The notes below the pieces were generated by a model. The model saw only the letters and a list, made by a program, of their open reading frames with translations. It did not search any database and was not told the DNA's origin. From assembly GCA_964429915.1 (NCBI GenBank), contig CAYSDZ010000003.1, forward strand, positions 1-64,000: a DNA stretch of 64,000 bases, given 5' to 3'. This document shows, piece after piece, positions 62,824 through 64,000 of this stretch; the first letter of the stretch is position 1, and each line of letters opens with the position of its first letter. The position numbers were made by a program, and so were the translations under genes. This DNA is from Alteromonas_F sp964429915. Lineage in GTDB: Bacteria; Pseudomonadota; Gammaproteobacteria; Enterobacterales; Alteromonadaceae.

Positions 62824-63763
62824 AAATTAGCGGTTCTAAATCCTCGCCTTCTTTTTCTACTTGAGTCGGCATTAAATCTTCTTTACTAATTCCCAATGCC
62901 AACGCAACTGAGCTTGCAACATAGATAGATGAGTAAGTACCTACCACTACGCCGAATAACAAAGCTGTAGCAAAGCCGTGAATTAATTGACCACCCACAA
63001 AGAACAGTGCAAGTAACACCAAGACCGTCGTTAACGAAGTGACTAAGGTACGATTTAGCGTTTGCGTGAGCGATTCATTTACAATTTCAATCGGCTCGCC
63101 TTTTCTCATCTTCCTGAAATTCTCACGAATGCGGTCCGAAACAACAATGGTATCGTTCAATGAATACCCTATTACCGCCAACACAGCTGCCAACACGGTT
63201 AAGTCAAACTCTAATTGGAAAATTGAAAACAACCCTAAAGTGAGAATGACATCATGCACGAGCGCAGCGACTGACCCCAATGCAAAGCGCCATTCAAAAC
63301 GCATTGCCACATAAATTAAAATGCAAATGAGTGCGACAAGCATCGCGAGGCCACCTTGCTCAGTAAGCTCATCACCCACATTAGGGCCAACAAACTCGAT
63401 GCGTTGCATATCGACTTCAGTGCCATCGCTGCGTAACGCTGCTAACACTTGGTCGCCTATTTCCGCTGCTTTAACCCCGTTTCTGGGCGCTAAGCGAATT
63501 AGCACATCTTGACTATTGCCAAAATTTTGTACAACCGCATCAGCGAAATTATTGTCGTTCATCTGCGCTCGGATTTTTTCCAAATCGGCAGATTGCTGGT
63601 AACCCACTTGGATTAACGTACCGCCAGTAAAGTCCAAACCCAAATTAAGTTGATTAATGGCTAATGAAACCACCGACCCTAGAATTAACAATCCAGAGAG
63701 CGCCATCATTACTACTCTTAGTTTCATAAAGTTGATGGCGGATTTTACTTTTAATAATTGCAT
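62822..63763 (-). CDS. secF: Protein translocase subunit SecF
   Basis: 313 residues with six membrane helices: LGLDFTGGTLIQVGY near residue 41 and the core ALGSVAALVHDVILTLGLFS near 162, then GYSLNDTIVVSDRIREN near 199. SecF works with SecD to finish protein export using the proton gradient. It lies 24 bp behind secD. Confidence 0.96.
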   Translation of the reverse strand: MQLLKVKSAINFMKLRVVMMALSGLLILGSVVSLAINQLNLGLDFTGGTLIQVGYQQSADLEKIRAQMNDNNFADAVVQNFGNSQDVLIRLAPRNGVKAAEIGDQVLAALRSDGTEVDMQRIEFVGPNVGDELTEQGGLAMLVALICILIYVAMRFEWRFALGSVAALVHDVILTLGLFSIFQLEFDLTVLAAVLAVIGYSLNDTIVVSDRIRENFRKMRKGEPIEIVNESLTQTLNRTLVTSLTTVLVLLALFFVGGQLIHGFATALLFGVVVGTYSSIYVASSVALALGISKEDLMPTQVEKEGEDLEPLI

Positions 63764-63787
63764 ACTTATGCCCTAAACAGAAATGCC

Positions 63788-64000
63788 TTAAATAGCCAAT
63801 TTCGTAACACGTCGCCCACCCCACACAGCGTTAACCAACACGCGAGTGAACAAAATGGCAGTAAACATGGACGTTACAATGCCAATCATAAGGGTGATCG
63901 AGAAGCCTTTTATTGGGCCGGTTCCTACTGCAAACAAAATTAATCCAGCAATGAAAGTAGTAATATTGGCATCTAAGATGGTACTAAATGCGCTGTCATA
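63788..64000 (-). CDS. secD: Protein translocase subunit SecD, C-terminal end
   Basis: The last 70 codons and stop of secD; the 5' part lies beyond the window. The frame reads YDSAFSTILDANITTFIAG, then AVGTGPIKGFSITLMIGI and MFTAILFTRVLVNAVWGG, the usual SecD end with its final membrane helices. It is the first gene of the secDF pair in view; yajC is expected upstream outside the window. Confidence 0.93.
   Translation of the reverse strand, partial: YDSAFSTILDANITTFIAGLILFAVGTGPIKGFSITLMIGIVTSMFTAILFTRVLVNAVWGGRRVTKLAI

Overview
The window is ordinary chromosomal DNA of a marine gammaproteobacterium, most likely of the Alteromonadales (Alteromonas/Glaciecola/Aestuariibacter type). The reasons are the AT-leaning base composition, the enterobacterial-like synteny blocks (trmO-proS; guaB/guaA next to xseA-der-bamB-yfgM-hisS-ispG-rodZ-pilW-rlmN-ndk; iscR-trmJ-suhB; secD-secF) and the accessory genes between them (heme uptake, paired porin/PstS-like genes, a lipoprotein truncated hemoglobin, GGDEF-EAL and chemotaxis signalling proteins). 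No phage, insertion sequence, CRISPR array or rRNA gene was seen.

Layout. Bases 1-377 hold a four-gene tRNA cluster (Pro, Arg, His, Leu; minus strand, the last cut by the window edge). Bases 602-2065 carry folD and a DUF1415 gene. Bases 2046-6461 are a four-gene GldA/GldF/GldG-type ABC operon ending in a DUF4340 gene. Bases 6562-9769 hold trmO, proS with a reduced editing domain, and a metallo-beta-lactamase-fold hydrolase. Bases 9856-24879 are a housekeeping block on the minus strand, interrupted only by xseA: HDAC-like gene, guaA, guaB, der, bamB, yfgM, hisS, ispG, rodZ, pilW with a LysM tail, rlmN and ndk.

Bases 25030-48657 are the accessory part. A tandemly duplicated two-gene unit (small secreted PstS-like protein plus 16-stranded-type porin) lies at 25361-28486, closed by a terminator and followed by a chemotaxis receptor and selO. 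A third, diverged copy with reversed gene order lies at 44902-46556, convergent with a GGDEF-EAL protein. Between them are a trHb/DUF3034 pair, a Fur-boxed heme locus (hugZ, TonB receptor, hmuTUV), a DUF4174 gene containing a 15-bp minisatellite, a sterol-desaturase/rhodanese pair, a peptide deformylase, sodB, an acyltransferase and a PEBP protein.

Bases 49909-57845 are a SUF iron-sulfur operon under IscR control, with two cysteine desulfurases (IscS-like and SufS) and three IscR-type sites, one of them overlapping an apparent internal promoter in front of sufB. The last part holds trmJ, an S9 peptidase apparently split by an internal deletion, suhB, xthA, secF and the 3' end of secD. The points most worth following up are the three PstS-like/porin modules next to signalling proteins, the IscR-boxed hybrid suf operon, the loss of editing elements in ProRS, and the broken S9 peptidase.
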